From JAZGER01 sp036480335 (lineage in GTDB: Bacteria; Pseudomonadota; Gammaproteobacteria; DSM-19610), in assembly GCA_036480335.1 (NCBI GenBank), contig JAZGGH010000075.1:1-44225 (forward strand): DNA of 44,225 nucleotides. Direction: 5' to 3'. A program made the translations under genes and the position numbers. Shown here one piece after another: positions 1 through 7,993 of the stretch; position 1 is the stretch's first letter; each line of letters opens with the position of its first letter. The notes beneath the pieces are model-generated. The model did no database searches. It had not been told where the DNA came from and saw nothing but the letters and a program-made list of their open reading frames with translations.

Positions 1-111
1 AGTGGAGATAAGGGAAAACCCTGCCTGATTCGACAGATTAATGCTAAATACAGGTTAAAAACCTGGAATTTATAGTTCGAAAGAGATTTCTTGATTTAGG
101 ACCGTCAAATT

Positions 112-570
112 TCAACAGCCTGCTAAAGCTACACCGCCCTGGTCAGCCAGTAAAATTGATACACCGGTTCTGGAGAATGTAAATCCAGTATCAGTTGCAG
201 CAAAGTCATCATCGGCTGAACCCAGTGCCAGGTCGATAGAGATAGGTCCAAAATTTCCTTTAACACCGCCGCCTGGCTGATGCAGGTGAATGGGTGTCGA
301 GTTTGGGCCAAAATCAAGCAACTCACTAAGTAAAATGCCATCAACCGTCATTTGAAAGTCGAGTGTTTTGTTCGTGGTATCGAGCTGAAACGCAATGTCA
401 CCGGTTGCTGTTGTTGGTACTACATCAGAGTCAGCAAACGGGGTCGAGCCATCCTGATTTGCGGCGCTAAGGCTGGCAGACAGGTTGATGATTGCTGATT
501 GTGCCGCTATCGGTAGTAGTGCTGCTGACAGGGCAAGCGCTTTGAGTGTTGTGTGTACAGGGTTTAACAT
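112..570 (-). CDS. Secreted CHRD-domain-like protein
   Basis: A 152-residue protein with a clear Sec signal peptide (hydrophobic core around residues 9-22, cleavage near AQSA). The rest is a beta-rich sequence ending in a segment resembling the CHRD fold: an alternating DFQMTVDGI strand, then PIHLHQPGGGVKG followed by a GPISIDL strand, which recalls the H-x-H-x-P then GPV pattern of CHRD proteins. Its biochemical role is unknown; CHRD domains are found in chordin and in many secreted bacterial proteins. The ATG is preceded by AAGGAG at good spacing, supporting this start. It lies on the same strand as, and downstream of, the cytochrome gene, but a terminator separates them, so it probably has its own promoter. 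The CHRD assignment is by pattern only. Confidence 0.65.
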   Translation of the reverse strand: MLNPVHTTLKALALSAALLPIAAQSAIINLSASLSAANQDGSTPFADSDVVPTTATGDIAFQLDTTNKTLDFQMTVDGILLSELLDFGPNSTPIHLHQPGGGVKGNFGPISIDLALGSADDDFAATDTGFTFSRTGVSILLADQGGVALAGC

Positions 571-671
571 TTTTATCTCCTTGTGGGTGTTGCAAGTTGT
601 GCTTTTTATTACACAGGAGACAGTATTTTATGGGTTTGTCTGGCGCCTGACAGTGATCGGATCACACAGGC

Positions 672-700
672 CAAAAAAAGCCGCACTCTAAGGTGCGGCT
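672..700 (-). terminator. Rho-independent terminator of the cytochrome gene
   Basis: An 8-bp perfect stem (AGCCGCAC / GTGCGGCT, 679-700) with a 6-nt loop is followed, reading the minus strand, by a run of seven T. It lies about 30 bp past the stop codon of the di-haem cytochrome gene and upstream of the CHRD-like gene. Confidence 0.85.
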
Positions 701-731
701 AAAAGATAGTGGTCCTGAAGCAGGAGCGCTA

Positions 732-2612
732 TCAAAGGTTCTTCAGATATTCCACGATTGCAGCCTGGTCATTGACTGTCAGTGTTGAGGGTACTTCTGG
801 AATATCTGTCGAGGTATAGCGAGCAACGACGTCCGCAAGTGTGGCAGCACTGCCGTCATGGAAAAAGGGTGCTGTATGCGAAATGCCTCTGAGCTGCGGC
901 ACTTTGATACCGAGCCCCAGTAAGCCCTGCGGTTTGTTGGCAACGATGTTGGTGAAGTAAATGCCTTCATTGTTTTCTTTATTGCCACGGGCGCTTTTGC
1001 CTCGGGTGCCTTCCGCAGACTGATGGCAGGCGACACAGTTAGCTTTGCCATTGAACAGCTTCCAGCCCATCATGGCTTTGGCTTCATCAAAGTCTCCCGG
1101 TGGTGGGCTGACGATGCTTTCCATGAAGGCTTTCAGATCAAGTAGTTTGTCTCTGGTGACTTCCTGTTTAATGCCGGGGATTGTGCCAATGCCGGGCTCG
1201 TTAATTTCTGCAACGGCGAGGTTGTCGAATACCCATTGTGGCAGCGTATTGCCGAACTCGAAGTTCTGGATAATGGCGCCATCAGTACCCCAGGCGCCGT
1301 TAGTACCCAGAGGTAAATCGATACCGCATTCCGGTCCACTTGCCAGTGATTCATTGTCTGATGTGGTGTGCAGAATGCCGATCCAGGTGATGTCGTAATC
1401 CTGTTCCGCCAGATCAATATAATTCCAGTGTTGTGGAATCTGGCTAGGGTTGTTGACGCCATCATCAATCGGGTTGTTGGGCATGAAACGAGGATCAAAG
1501 CTGCCGGCTGGCCAGCTCAGATACTGGTCGATGTTGGCATTTTCTGCACCCTGAGCGACCAGTGGGGTATTTGCCAGGATCTGGCCAAGCTGAATGACAT
1601 TGTTTGGCGGGCCAATGACAGGCTGACCAATCGGTAGCGGTACTGGCTCAGCTGGAGGCGCTTCGATCTGAAAGGCAATCGGATCAACCTTGACGTGGCA
1701 AAGTGCACAGGTCAGGCCTACGTCGGTGACTCGGTCAGGATTACTCTCATCATTAAATTGCGCGGTCAGCCCCAGTACGGCTCCTGCCTTTAATAACGCA
1801 ATAGTGATGTTGTGATCATTGAGTGCCGCCTGTTTGAAAGCAAAGTCGTCTCCGAGCAGTGCATCGACAATCGGTGCAGGCACTTTATTAACATCAATTT
1901 GTACGCCAAGGCTGGCAGCCAGGCTGGGTGTGAGGATGTCTGCATTTAGCAGTTCATGTAACTGGAAAGTTCCACTCCAGTATTCATGGCTACCCCAGTC
2001 TTCATTGAAATATAGCTCGCGGCCGCGCACGACTGCAGGGCTGTCGACTGGACGGGACTGTAATGTGCGATGAGCCACGCGATATTTACCAATGGTGCGA
2101 GTCGTCAGTGTTGATACAGTATTGGAGGAAGGTTTGTAAAAGTTGGACATCATGCGAGTCCATTGCTTCCTGTTTCTGACGGCGATTTCGCCAATCTGGG
2201 GATGTAACGGTGCTGTATCAGCCTTGATGTCAATTTGCATGGGCTGTTTCAGGTGCAGCCTGCCACGATTCTGGTTCCATTTTTTCCATGCTTTGCGTTG
2301 ACGGATTTTGCGCAGTTTAACCAGGTAGACCGGGCTGGCTGCCGTCTGGTTGGGCCCGGCGCGGCCACCGCGCCACATCTGCCTGACAACGAGTCGAGCG
2401 TTTGCGGACAGTGCCCCTGGTGGGATAGTAACAGTGACCGATGGGTTGTCAGGATCGTCTGTGAATGTGCCGCCCTGGGAGGCGTTGACCTGGGCTCGGA
2501 TAGTGCTCGGCCGAGTGTCCGTAGCCAGACTTGTCTGGCTGAAGATGGTGAGTAGCAGTGCGCCAAATAGCAATCTCGGTTTGTTAAATAGGGGTTTTGT
2601 TTTCTGAAACAT
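732..2612 (-). CDS. Secreted di-haem cytochrome c, MauG/cytochrome c peroxidase-like
   Basis: The 626-residue product has a signal peptide (FGALLLTIFSQTSLA) and two c-type haem sites, CALCH near residue 302 and CVACH near residue 526. After the second haem comes the typical peroxidase/MauG-like segment VPQLRGISHTAPFFHDG. It should act in the periplasm as a di-haem peroxidase or oxidase; the substrate cannot be read from the sequence. The first 150 mature residues are not cytochrome-like: they contain GGTF..VTVTIPPGAL, resembling a ZU5-type or other beta domain, followed by a very basic stretch. I chose the ATG at 2612 because AGGAGG lies 11 nt upstream and the signal peptide then starts correctly; an in-frame ATG at 2651 would add 13 residues without a good ribosome site. 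The gene is divergent from mraZ. Confidence 0.85.
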   Translation of the reverse strand: MFQKTKPLFNKPRLLFGALLLTIFSQTSLATDTRPSTIRAQVNASQGGTFTDDPDNPSVTVTIPPGALSANARLVVRQMWRGGRAGPNQTAASPVYLVKLRKIRQRKAWKKWNQNRGRLHLKQPMQIDIKADTAPLHPQIGEIAVRNRKQWTRMMSNFYKPSSNTVSTLTTRTIGKYRVAHRTLQSRPVDSPAVVRGRELYFNEDWGSHEYWSGTFQLHELLNADILTPSLAASLGVQIDVNKVPAPIVDALLGDDFAFKQAALNDHNITIALLKAGAVLGLTAQFNDESNPDRVTDVGLTCALCHVKVDPIAFQIEAPPAEPVPLPIGQPVIGPPNNVIQLGQILANTPLVAQGAENANIDQYLSWPAGSFDPRFMPNNPIDDGVNNPSQIPQHWNYIDLAEQDYDITWIGILHTTSDNESLASGPECGIDLPLGTNGAWGTDGAIIQNFEFGNTLPQWVFDNLAVAEINEPGIGTIPGIKQEVTRDKLLDLKAFMESIVSPPPGDFDEAKAMMGWKLFNGKANCVACHQSAEGTRGKSARGNKENNEGIYFTNIVANKPQGLLGLGIKVPQLRGISHTAPFFHDGSAATLADVVARYTSTDIPEVPSTLTVNDQAAIVEYLKNL

Positions 2613-2651
2613 AAGCAGTGAATCCTCCTGAACAGTGGTTGTGTTGTGCAT

Positions 2652-3018
2652 ATTATGGTTTGTAGCAGACAGACTTTACGTCCATGGGTAGACGAAAGTC
2701 AGTGATGAAGTCACTTAAGGCAGAATGGATTTGTCATTTTATCCAGGTTTGGTTTGATATTGTTTTCTCAGATTGTGTAACTTCCTGTATTTAATTGATT
2801 TTCTATTTATCGATTGCTGGATTCTTCGAGAAAACAATAAATAAACATATAAAAAACAATAAGATATAGAGGTATAGTATAAATATTTATCAGTAAGAGA
2901 AGACAACCCTATGATTTATATAAAAACAGCCAAATGTCGGCTTTAGGCGACTAGCCATAAGTTTAGTTGGCGACGCTAAGTCATTGTCACTAAAGAAGGA
3001 ATTTACCCAGACGCAAGC
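2652..3018. other. AT-rich divergent intergenic region
   Basis: Spacer between the divergent cytochrome gene and the dcw promoter. Positions about 2760-2900 are strikingly AT-rich with repeated AAACAATAA-like words. I see no coding frame, tRNA or convincing hairpin. The promoter of the cytochrome gene must lie here, but I cannot place it with confidence. Confidence 0.5.
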
Positions 3019-3048
3019 TTGACAAGTGGCTACCTGACTACCTATAGT
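3019..3048 (+). promoter_or_regulatory. Sigma70 promoter of the dcw operon
   Basis: A perfect -35 hexamer TTGACA (3019-3024), an 18-bp spacer and a -10 TATAGT (3043-3048) lie about 50 bp before the mraZ start. Transcription would begin near 3055, so the leader is short and overlaps the candidate MraZ-binding repeats. No equally good promoter was seen inside the cluster. Confidence 0.75.
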
Positions 3049-3056
3049 GCAGTTTC

Positions 3057-3090
3057 GTGGGCCAAAGTGGCAAAAAAGGGTTTTTAGGGG
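3057..3090 (+). promoter_or_regulatory. Candidate MraZ-binding repeats
   Basis: GTGGGC (from 3057) and GTGGCA (from 3067) are spaced by 10 bp, followed by AGGG (3077) and AGGGG (3086). In E. coli and other bacteria MraZ binds TGGGN direct repeats with 10-bp periodicity just upstream of mraZ, so these are plausible autoregulatory boxes placed over the predicted transcription start and leader. The last AGGGG also serves as the mraZ ribosome site. The third and fourth repeats deviate in sequence or phase. Confidence 0.55.
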
Positions 3091-3096
3091 TATTCA

Positions 3097-3552
3097 GTGT
3101 TTCAGGGTGGCAGCACAGTAAATCTTGATGTTAAGGGGCGGCTTGCGCTCCCCACCCGCTATCGCCCACAGATTATTGAAGATTTCAACAAACAGCTCGT
3201 ATTAACAGTGCATGTGGATGGTTGTTTGCTGCTTTATCCTCAGCCTGTCTGGAATGACATACAGCGGCGATTGTCACGCTTACCAAATCTGGACAAGCGA
3301 ACTCGCATGATGGTGCGTATGTTGCTTGGTCATGCTGAAGAAGTCGAGATGGATGCCCACGGCAGAATTCGTATCGATCAACGCTTGCGAGATTTCGCAA
3401 AACTGGAAAAACGTATTTCGTTGGCTGGCGTCGGTAACAAGTTTGAAATATGGAATGACGGTGGCTGGGATGATCAGTGTAAGGACTGGCAGTCCAGTGA
3501 GGAGCTGGAGTCTGGCGACATGCCGGATTCGTTTACCAGTCTGACGCTTTAA
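3097..3552 (+). CDS. mraZ: Transcriptional regulator MraZ
   Basis: A 151-residue protein, the usual length, with the two SpoVT/AbrB-type half motifs of MraZ: DVKGR at residues 11-15 and DAHGR at 86-90. MraZ is a DNA-binding ring-forming repressor of the dcw operon that it heads. Translation starts at GTG, with AGGGG seven bases upstream; no nearby ATG fits the family N-terminus. It ends one base before the GTG start of rsmH. Autoregulation is inferred from the TGGGN-like repeats just upstream. Confidence 0.95.
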   Translation: MFQGGSTVNLDVKGRLALPTRYRPQIIEDFNKQLVLTVHVDGCLLLYPQPVWNDIQRRLSRLPNLDKRTRMMVRMLLGHAEEVEMDAHGRIRIDQRLRDFAKLEKRISLAGVGNKFEIWNDGGWDDQCKDWQSSEELESGDMPDSFTSLTL

Positions 3553-3553
3553 C

Positions 3554-4486
3554 GTGGCTGAATTTGATCATCAGCCTGTCATGCTGGAGCAGGTGTTAAC
3601 CGGATTGTCGCTGCAACCGGATGGCTATTATGTTGACGCTACTTTTGGTCGTGGTGGACATAGTCGGGCTTTGCTACGGCAGTTGGGACCAAAAGGCAGA
3701 TTGCTAGTGCTGGACAAGGACCCTGAGGCGATCCGCTCTGCGAAATTGCTGGCGCAGCAGGATGAGCGAGTCAGCGTTGTGCATACGTCCTATATGAATC
3801 TGGTTGATGCGGTTAAAGAGTCAGGCTGGTTACAGGGTGTGCAAGGTGTGCTGCTCGATCTGGGTGTTTCATCACCGCAGTTGGATGATCCTGGCAGAGG
3901 TTTTAGCTTTATGCAGCAGGGGCCTCTGGATATGCGTATGAATACAGAGGCTGGCATAGATGCAGCAAGCTGGCTGGCTGAGGCAAGTGATGAAGAGATT
4001 GCCAAGGTGTTGCGCGACTACGGTGAAGAGCGATTTGCCTGGCGTATTGCGCGAAAAATTGTAGAAACACGAGAGGAGACACCGCTGGAGACGACGCGAC
4101 AGCTAGCTGAGCTGATTGCGTCGACGGTGCCGTTCAGGGAAAAACATAAGCATCCGGCAACTCGCAGTTTTCAGGCGATACGGATTTTTATCAATCAGGA
4201 GTTGCATGAATTGAAAGCGGTTTTACCACAAACAATTGACGTTCTGGCTGAGGGTGGCCGACTGGCAGTGATCAGTTTCCATTCGCTGGAGGACAGAATT
4301 GTTAAACGCTTTATTCGTGATGAATATCGAGGGCCGGAACTGCCGCCTGATTTGCCGATAATTCCTGAAGCTTATTTGCCACGCTTGCGTCCTCTGGGCA
4401 AGGCGATCAAAACTGACAGTGAAGAAATACAGGCTAATCCACGCGCTCGTAGTGCGATATTACGTCTGGCTGAGCGACTGGTATGA
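3554..4486 (+). CDS. rsmH: 16S rRNA (cytosine-1402-N4) methyltransferase
   Basis: The 310-residue RsmH/MraW enzyme uses S-adenosylmethionine to methylate the N4 position of C1402 in the ribosomal P site. The SAM-binding signature FGRGGHS is at residues 31-37, LLDLGVSSPQLD follows near residue 100, and the family motif FHSLEDR occurs in the C-terminal half. The start is GTG, one base after the mraZ stop; the next in-frame methionine would remove the conserved FDHQPVML N-terminus. The stop overlaps the ftsL ATG. Confidence 0.96.
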   Translation: MAEFDHQPVMLEQVLTGLSLQPDGYYVDATFGRGGHSRALLRQLGPKGRLLVLDKDPEAIRSAKLLAQQDERVSVVHTSYMNLVDAVKESGWLQGVQGVLLDLGVSSPQLDDPGRGFSFMQQGPLDMRMNTEAGIDAASWLAEASDEEIAKVLRDYGEERFAWRIARKIVETREETPLETTRQLAELIASTVPFREKHKHPATRSFQAIRIFINQELHELKAVLPQTIDVLAEGGRLAVISFHSLEDRIVKRFIRDEYRGPELPPDLPIIPEAYLPRLRPLGKAIKTDSEEIQANPRARSAILRLAERLV

Positions 4487-4749
4487 AACTTCTGGTTAGC
4501 CTGCTGGCAATATCAACACTGGCCTCAGCTATCACTGTGGTGGCGGTAAAACATGAAAGCAGAAAGCTGTTTGTTGATTTGCAGGAACTGGAAAAGCAGC
4601 GTGATGCGATGATGGTTGAATGGGGCAAGTTACAACTTGAAGAAAGCACTTTAACAACGCAGGGACTGGTTGAAAGAACAGCATATGAGCAGATGCATAT
4701 GAAGATTCCTGCAATGCAATCAGTGGTGATGTTACATCCATGGCAGTGA
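4483..4749 (+). CDS. ftsL: Cell division protein FtsL
   Basis: A short (88-residue) bitopic membrane protein: a short cytoplasmic end, a single hydrophobic segment at about residues 3-22 and a periplasmic coiled-coil-like region rich in Leu, Glu and Gln. FtsL joins FtsB and FtsQ in the divisome and activates FtsWI. Identity rests on architecture and position between rsmH and ftsI, since FtsL sequences diverge quickly. It overlaps rsmH by ATGA at its start, and its end overlaps the ftsI start by 10 bases. It is shorter than the E. coli protein (121), chiefly at the cytoplasmic N-terminus. Confidence 0.88.
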   Translation: MKLLVSLLAISTLASAITVVAVKHESRKLFVDLQELEKQRDAMMVEWGKLQLEESTLTTQGLVERTAYEQMHMKIPAMQSVVMLHPWQ

Positions 4750-6446
4750 AAACTAACAGCCGTTTTTTTCGTCATAGCTTGTTACTGGTCGTGGTATCGG
4801 CTGGTTTTGTGGTGATGCTGGGCAGAGTGGCTCAGTTGCAACTGGTGAAAAAAGAATTCTTGCAGCATCAGGGCGATGTTCGTCATTTGCGTAACGTTGA
4901 GGTGCCTGCACACCGGGGCGCGATTATTGATCGGCATGGAGAGCCCCTGGCGATTAGTACACCGGTAGAGTCTATCTGGGCTAAACCGGCGGAGCTGTTG
5001 CAGGCACCCGCGTTTATTCCTCAGCTAGCCGATATTCTTGGTATGGATGCTGAGGGTTTAACGCAATTGCTGACGCGGCGCCAGAAACGACGTTTTGTTT
5101 ACCTGAAGCGTCGCGTTAATCCTGAAATCGCTGAACAGGCAATGGCGTTAAATGCTCCGGGCGTTTCATTGTTGCCGGAATATCGTCGTTACTATCCTGC
5201 CGGTGAAGTGACAGCCCACCTGGTTGGTTTTACGGATATTGATGACGAAGGTCAGGAAGGGCTGGAGCTGGCCTTTAGTAATCATCTACGCGGCACTTCG
5301 GGAGAGAAGCGGGTGATCAAGGATGGTCGCAAACGCATTGTTGAGAATGTGGAAAACATTCGTGCTCCGCGTCATGGTGAAGACCTGCAGTTAAGCATTG
5401 ATCGGCGTATCCAGTATCTGGCTTACCGTGAGCTTAAGGCGGCGGTGAAGCAGCATGGTGCAAAATCCGGTTCAATTGTTGTTCTGGATAATCAGACGGG
5501 TGAAGTGTTGGCAATGGCAAACCAGCCATCTTATAACCCGAATAATCGCAAGCCACTGGACCCGGCAGGTTTGCGTAATCGCGCTGTCACCGATGTTTTC
5601 GAGCCAGGTTCGGCGATCAAGCCTTTTGTGATTGCAGCGGCGCTTGAGTCCGGACAATATTCTGCAAATACTGTGGTTGATGCCAGCAATGGTCTGTTCC
5701 AGGTGGGGACACATACCATCCGTGATATGCATGATTATGGTGAGCTGGATTTAACCGGAATTCTGAGTAAATCAAGCAATGTAGGCGCTGCTCGTATTGC
5801 ATTGAATATCCCGCCAGCTCAGCTTTACTCGGTATTGCATGATGCCGGTTTGGGGGTGATTACCAGTAGTGGTTTTCCTGGTGAGGTGAGTGGCTTTCTG
5901 TCAGATTATCATCGCTGGCGTGATCTTGAGCGAGCAACTTTGGCTTTTGGTTATGGTGCGTCGGTAACTTTGTTGCAGCTTGCTGATGCCTACACAGTGT
6001 TGGCAAATGATGGTTATCGTGTGCCGGTTTCATTGGTGCGGAAAACAGGTCCGAGTGATCGGCAGCAGGTGCTGGATGCGGAAGTGGCGCGCTCGGTTCG
6101 ATTTATGCTTGAAAGCGTGGTTCAGGAAGGGGGTACAGCTCCGGCTGCGGCGGTGGATGGTTATCGAGTGGCCGGAAAAACCGGCACAGTACATAAGCCG
6201 GAGGCAGGTGGCTATTCAAAAGATCGCTACATGTCGATTTTTGCCGGTATGGCACCAGCCAGCAAGCCACGGCTGGTGATTGCCATCGTCATTAATGAGC
6301 CGGCTAAAGAGGAGCATTTTGGCGGTGTAGTTGCCGGACCGGCTTTTTCAAGAGTGATGTCAGGAGCGTTACGCTTACTAAATATCGCTCCCGATAATTT
6401 GCCATTACTGCAAACGAGCCGTCAGGCGCTGGAAGAGCCCGCATGA
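4740..6446 (+). CDS. ftsI: Peptidoglycan transpeptidase FtsI (PBP3)
   Basis: A 568-residue class B penicillin-binding protein that crosslinks septal peptidoglycan. One membrane anchor lies at about residues 12-30, then the PBP dimerisation domain (RGAIIDRHGEPLA, 59-71) and the transpeptidase domain with all three active-site motifs: SAIK with catalytic Ser291, SSN at 345-347 and KTGT at 480-483. Its partner glycosyltransferase is FtsW, encoded downstream in the same unit. The start overlaps ftsL and the stop overlaps murE by ATGA. Confidence 0.97.
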   Translation: MAVKTNSRFFRHSLLLVVVSAGFVVMLGRVAQLQLVKKEFLQHQGDVRHLRNVEVPAHRGAIIDRHGEPLAISTPVESIWAKPAELLQAPAFIPQLADILGMDAEGLTQLLTRRQKRRFVYLKRRVNPEIAEQAMALNAPGVSLLPEYRRYYPAGEVTAHLVGFTDIDDEGQEGLELAFSNHLRGTSGEKRVIKDGRKRIVENVENIRAPRHGEDLQLSIDRRIQYLAYRELKAAVKQHGAKSGSIVVLDNQTGEVLAMANQPSYNPNNRKPLDPAGLRNRAVTDVFEPGSAIKPFVIAAALESGQYSANTVVDASNGLFQVGTHTIRDMHDYGELDLTGILSKSSNVGAARIALNIPPAQLYSVLHDAGLGVITSSGFPGEVSGFLSDYHRWRDLERATLAFGYGASVTLLQLADAYTVLANDGYRVPVSLVRKTGPSDRQQVLDAEVARSVRFMLESVVQEGGTAPAAAVDGYRVAGKTGTVHKPEAGGYSKDRYMSIFAGMAPASKPRLVIAIVINEPAKEEHFGGVVAGPAFSRVMSGALRLLNIAPDNLPLLQTSRQALEEPA

Positions 6447-7993
6447 TGCCTGCCGCCCGCCAACCAGTATCGATACTGTTATCCGAGCTACTGACGCTGG
6501 TAGGGAGTAGTGAGGTGCCAGCAATTCCTGTTGAGGGGCTGGCGCTGGATAGCCGTTTGGTACAATCTGGCGATGTGTTTTTTGCGGTGGCTGGTAGTCG
6601 AGCGCATGGTTTGCATTTTGCTGAGCAAGCCATCGATAAGGGCGCTGTAGCCATTGTCTGGGAATCTTCCGGTTTTGATCTATCTGATATAGATAACCTC
6701 ATTCCGATGCTCGATAAAAAATACAATATACCGCTGATTCCTGTCAGGGATCTGGGTGCCAAATTGAGCCGCATAGCCGGCATCTATTATGGGCAGCCAT
6801 CAGCCGAGTTGAACTGTATTGGTGTAACAGGTACAGATGGAAAAACATCGGTCAGTCATTTTATTGCCCAGGCATTGCATTCTGAAATATCGCCCTGTGG
6901 TGTGCTGGGTACTTTGGGTTATGGCATTCATGGACAACTGGTTGATCCCAGTCACACCACGCCTGACCCAATACGGGTGCAGGCTGAGTTGTTGAATTTG
7001 CAGAAAGCCGGAGCAGAAGTGGTGGCGATGGAAGTCTCATCACATGCGCTTGATCAGTATCGGGTTGCTTCCGTGCAATTCGATACCGTTGTGTTGACGA
7101 ATATAAGCCGCGACCATCTTGACTATCATGGATCACTGGCAGCGTATGTTGAAGTCAAGCGCCAGTTATTCAGATTTCCACATGTCAGGCATGCAGTGCT
7201 GAATCTTGATGATGCCCTTGGTCTGTCATTGATTGACAGCATTGATCGTGATGTTAGCAAGATCGGTTATTCGATTGATCCTGACTTTTGCTGGCGCCTG
7301 TTCGAGAATGATCTGCGCTGGTTGCATGCTGCGCAGATTGATACCACTACCTGTGGCCTGGAAATTTCGTTGCTATCGAGTTGGGGCGAAGCACGCTTTC
7401 ATAGTGCGTTGCTGGGCGAGTTCAATGTTGCAAATATGTTAGCAACCGCAGCAGCTTTGCTAGCCAGTGGTATTGAGTTTGAATCTGTTGTCGCGCGCCT
7501 GCAGGGTTTGACAACTGTTGCGGGACGGATGGAATCATTCGGTGGCGGTGAGCAACCGCTGGTTGTGGTTGATTATGCGCATACGCCAAATGCATTGCAG
7601 ACAGTGCTGCGTGCTTTGCGGCCGCATTGTCCGCGAGATCTGTTGTGTGTGTTTGGTGCAGGTGGTAATCGTGACAGAGGCAAGCGCCCGCTGATGGGAG
7701 CGGTTGCTGAGGCCGGTGCTGATCGGCTGATCCTGACCAATGATAATCCCCGCGAGGAAGATCCGCAGGCTATTATTCGTGACATTCTTGCTGGCGTCAG
7801 GGATCAACAGGTGATTGCCTGCATTCCTGATCGTGCTGAGGCAATTCACTCGGCAATAGGGCAGGCAAAGGCGGGTGATGTCGTCCTGATTGCCGGCAAA
7901 GGTCATGAGGACTGCCAGATAGTCGGCGAAATAAAATCGGCATTCAGTGACCGCGACCAGGTTAAGACTGCGTTACAGGCGTGGCAAACATGA
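6443..7993 (+). CDS. murE: UDP-MurNAc-L-Ala-D-Glu:meso-diaminopimelate ligase
   Basis: A 516-residue Mur ligase that adds the third stem-peptide residue in the cytoplasm. The ATP-binding loop GVTGTDGKTS lies at residues 127-136. The DNPR motif at 434-437 is the signature of ligases that select meso-diaminopimelate rather than lysine, so the wall is of the Gram-negative DAP type. Its first codon overlaps the ftsI stop (ATGATG, so either methionine could start). Confidence 0.97.
   Translation: MMPAARQPVSILLSELLTLVGSSEVPAIPVEGLALDSRLVQSGDVFFAVAGSRAHGLHFAEQAIDKGAVAIVWESSGFDLSDIDNLIPMLDKKYNIPLIPVRDLGAKLSRIAGIYYGQPSAELNCIGVTGTDGKTSVSHFIAQALHSEISPCGVLGTLGYGIHGQLVDPSHTTPDPIRVQAELLNLQKAGAEVVAMEVSSHALDQYRVASVQFDTVVLTNISRDHLDYHGSLAAYVEVKRQLFRFPHVRHAVLNLDDALGLSLIDSIDRDVSKIGYSIDPDFCWRLFENDLRWLHAAQIDTTTCGLEISLLSSWGEARFHSALLGEFNVANMLATAAALLASGIEFESVVARLQGLTTVAGRMESFGGGEQPLVVVDYAHTPNALQTVLRALRPHCPRDLLCVFGAGGNRDRGKRPLMGAVAEAGADRLILTNDNPREEDPQAIIRDILAGVRDQQVIACIPDRAEAIHSAIGQAKAGDVVLIAGKGHEDCQIVGEIKSAFSDRDQVKTALQAWQT

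Noticed and set aside
51..65. CAGGTT/AACCTG hairpin as terminator of the CHRD-like gene
   Set aside because: Six AT-rich base pairs with only three loop bases and no T-run.
2739..2748. DnaA-box-like TTATCCAGG upstream of mraZ
   Set aside because: A single imperfect match with no cluster and no origin-like gene context.
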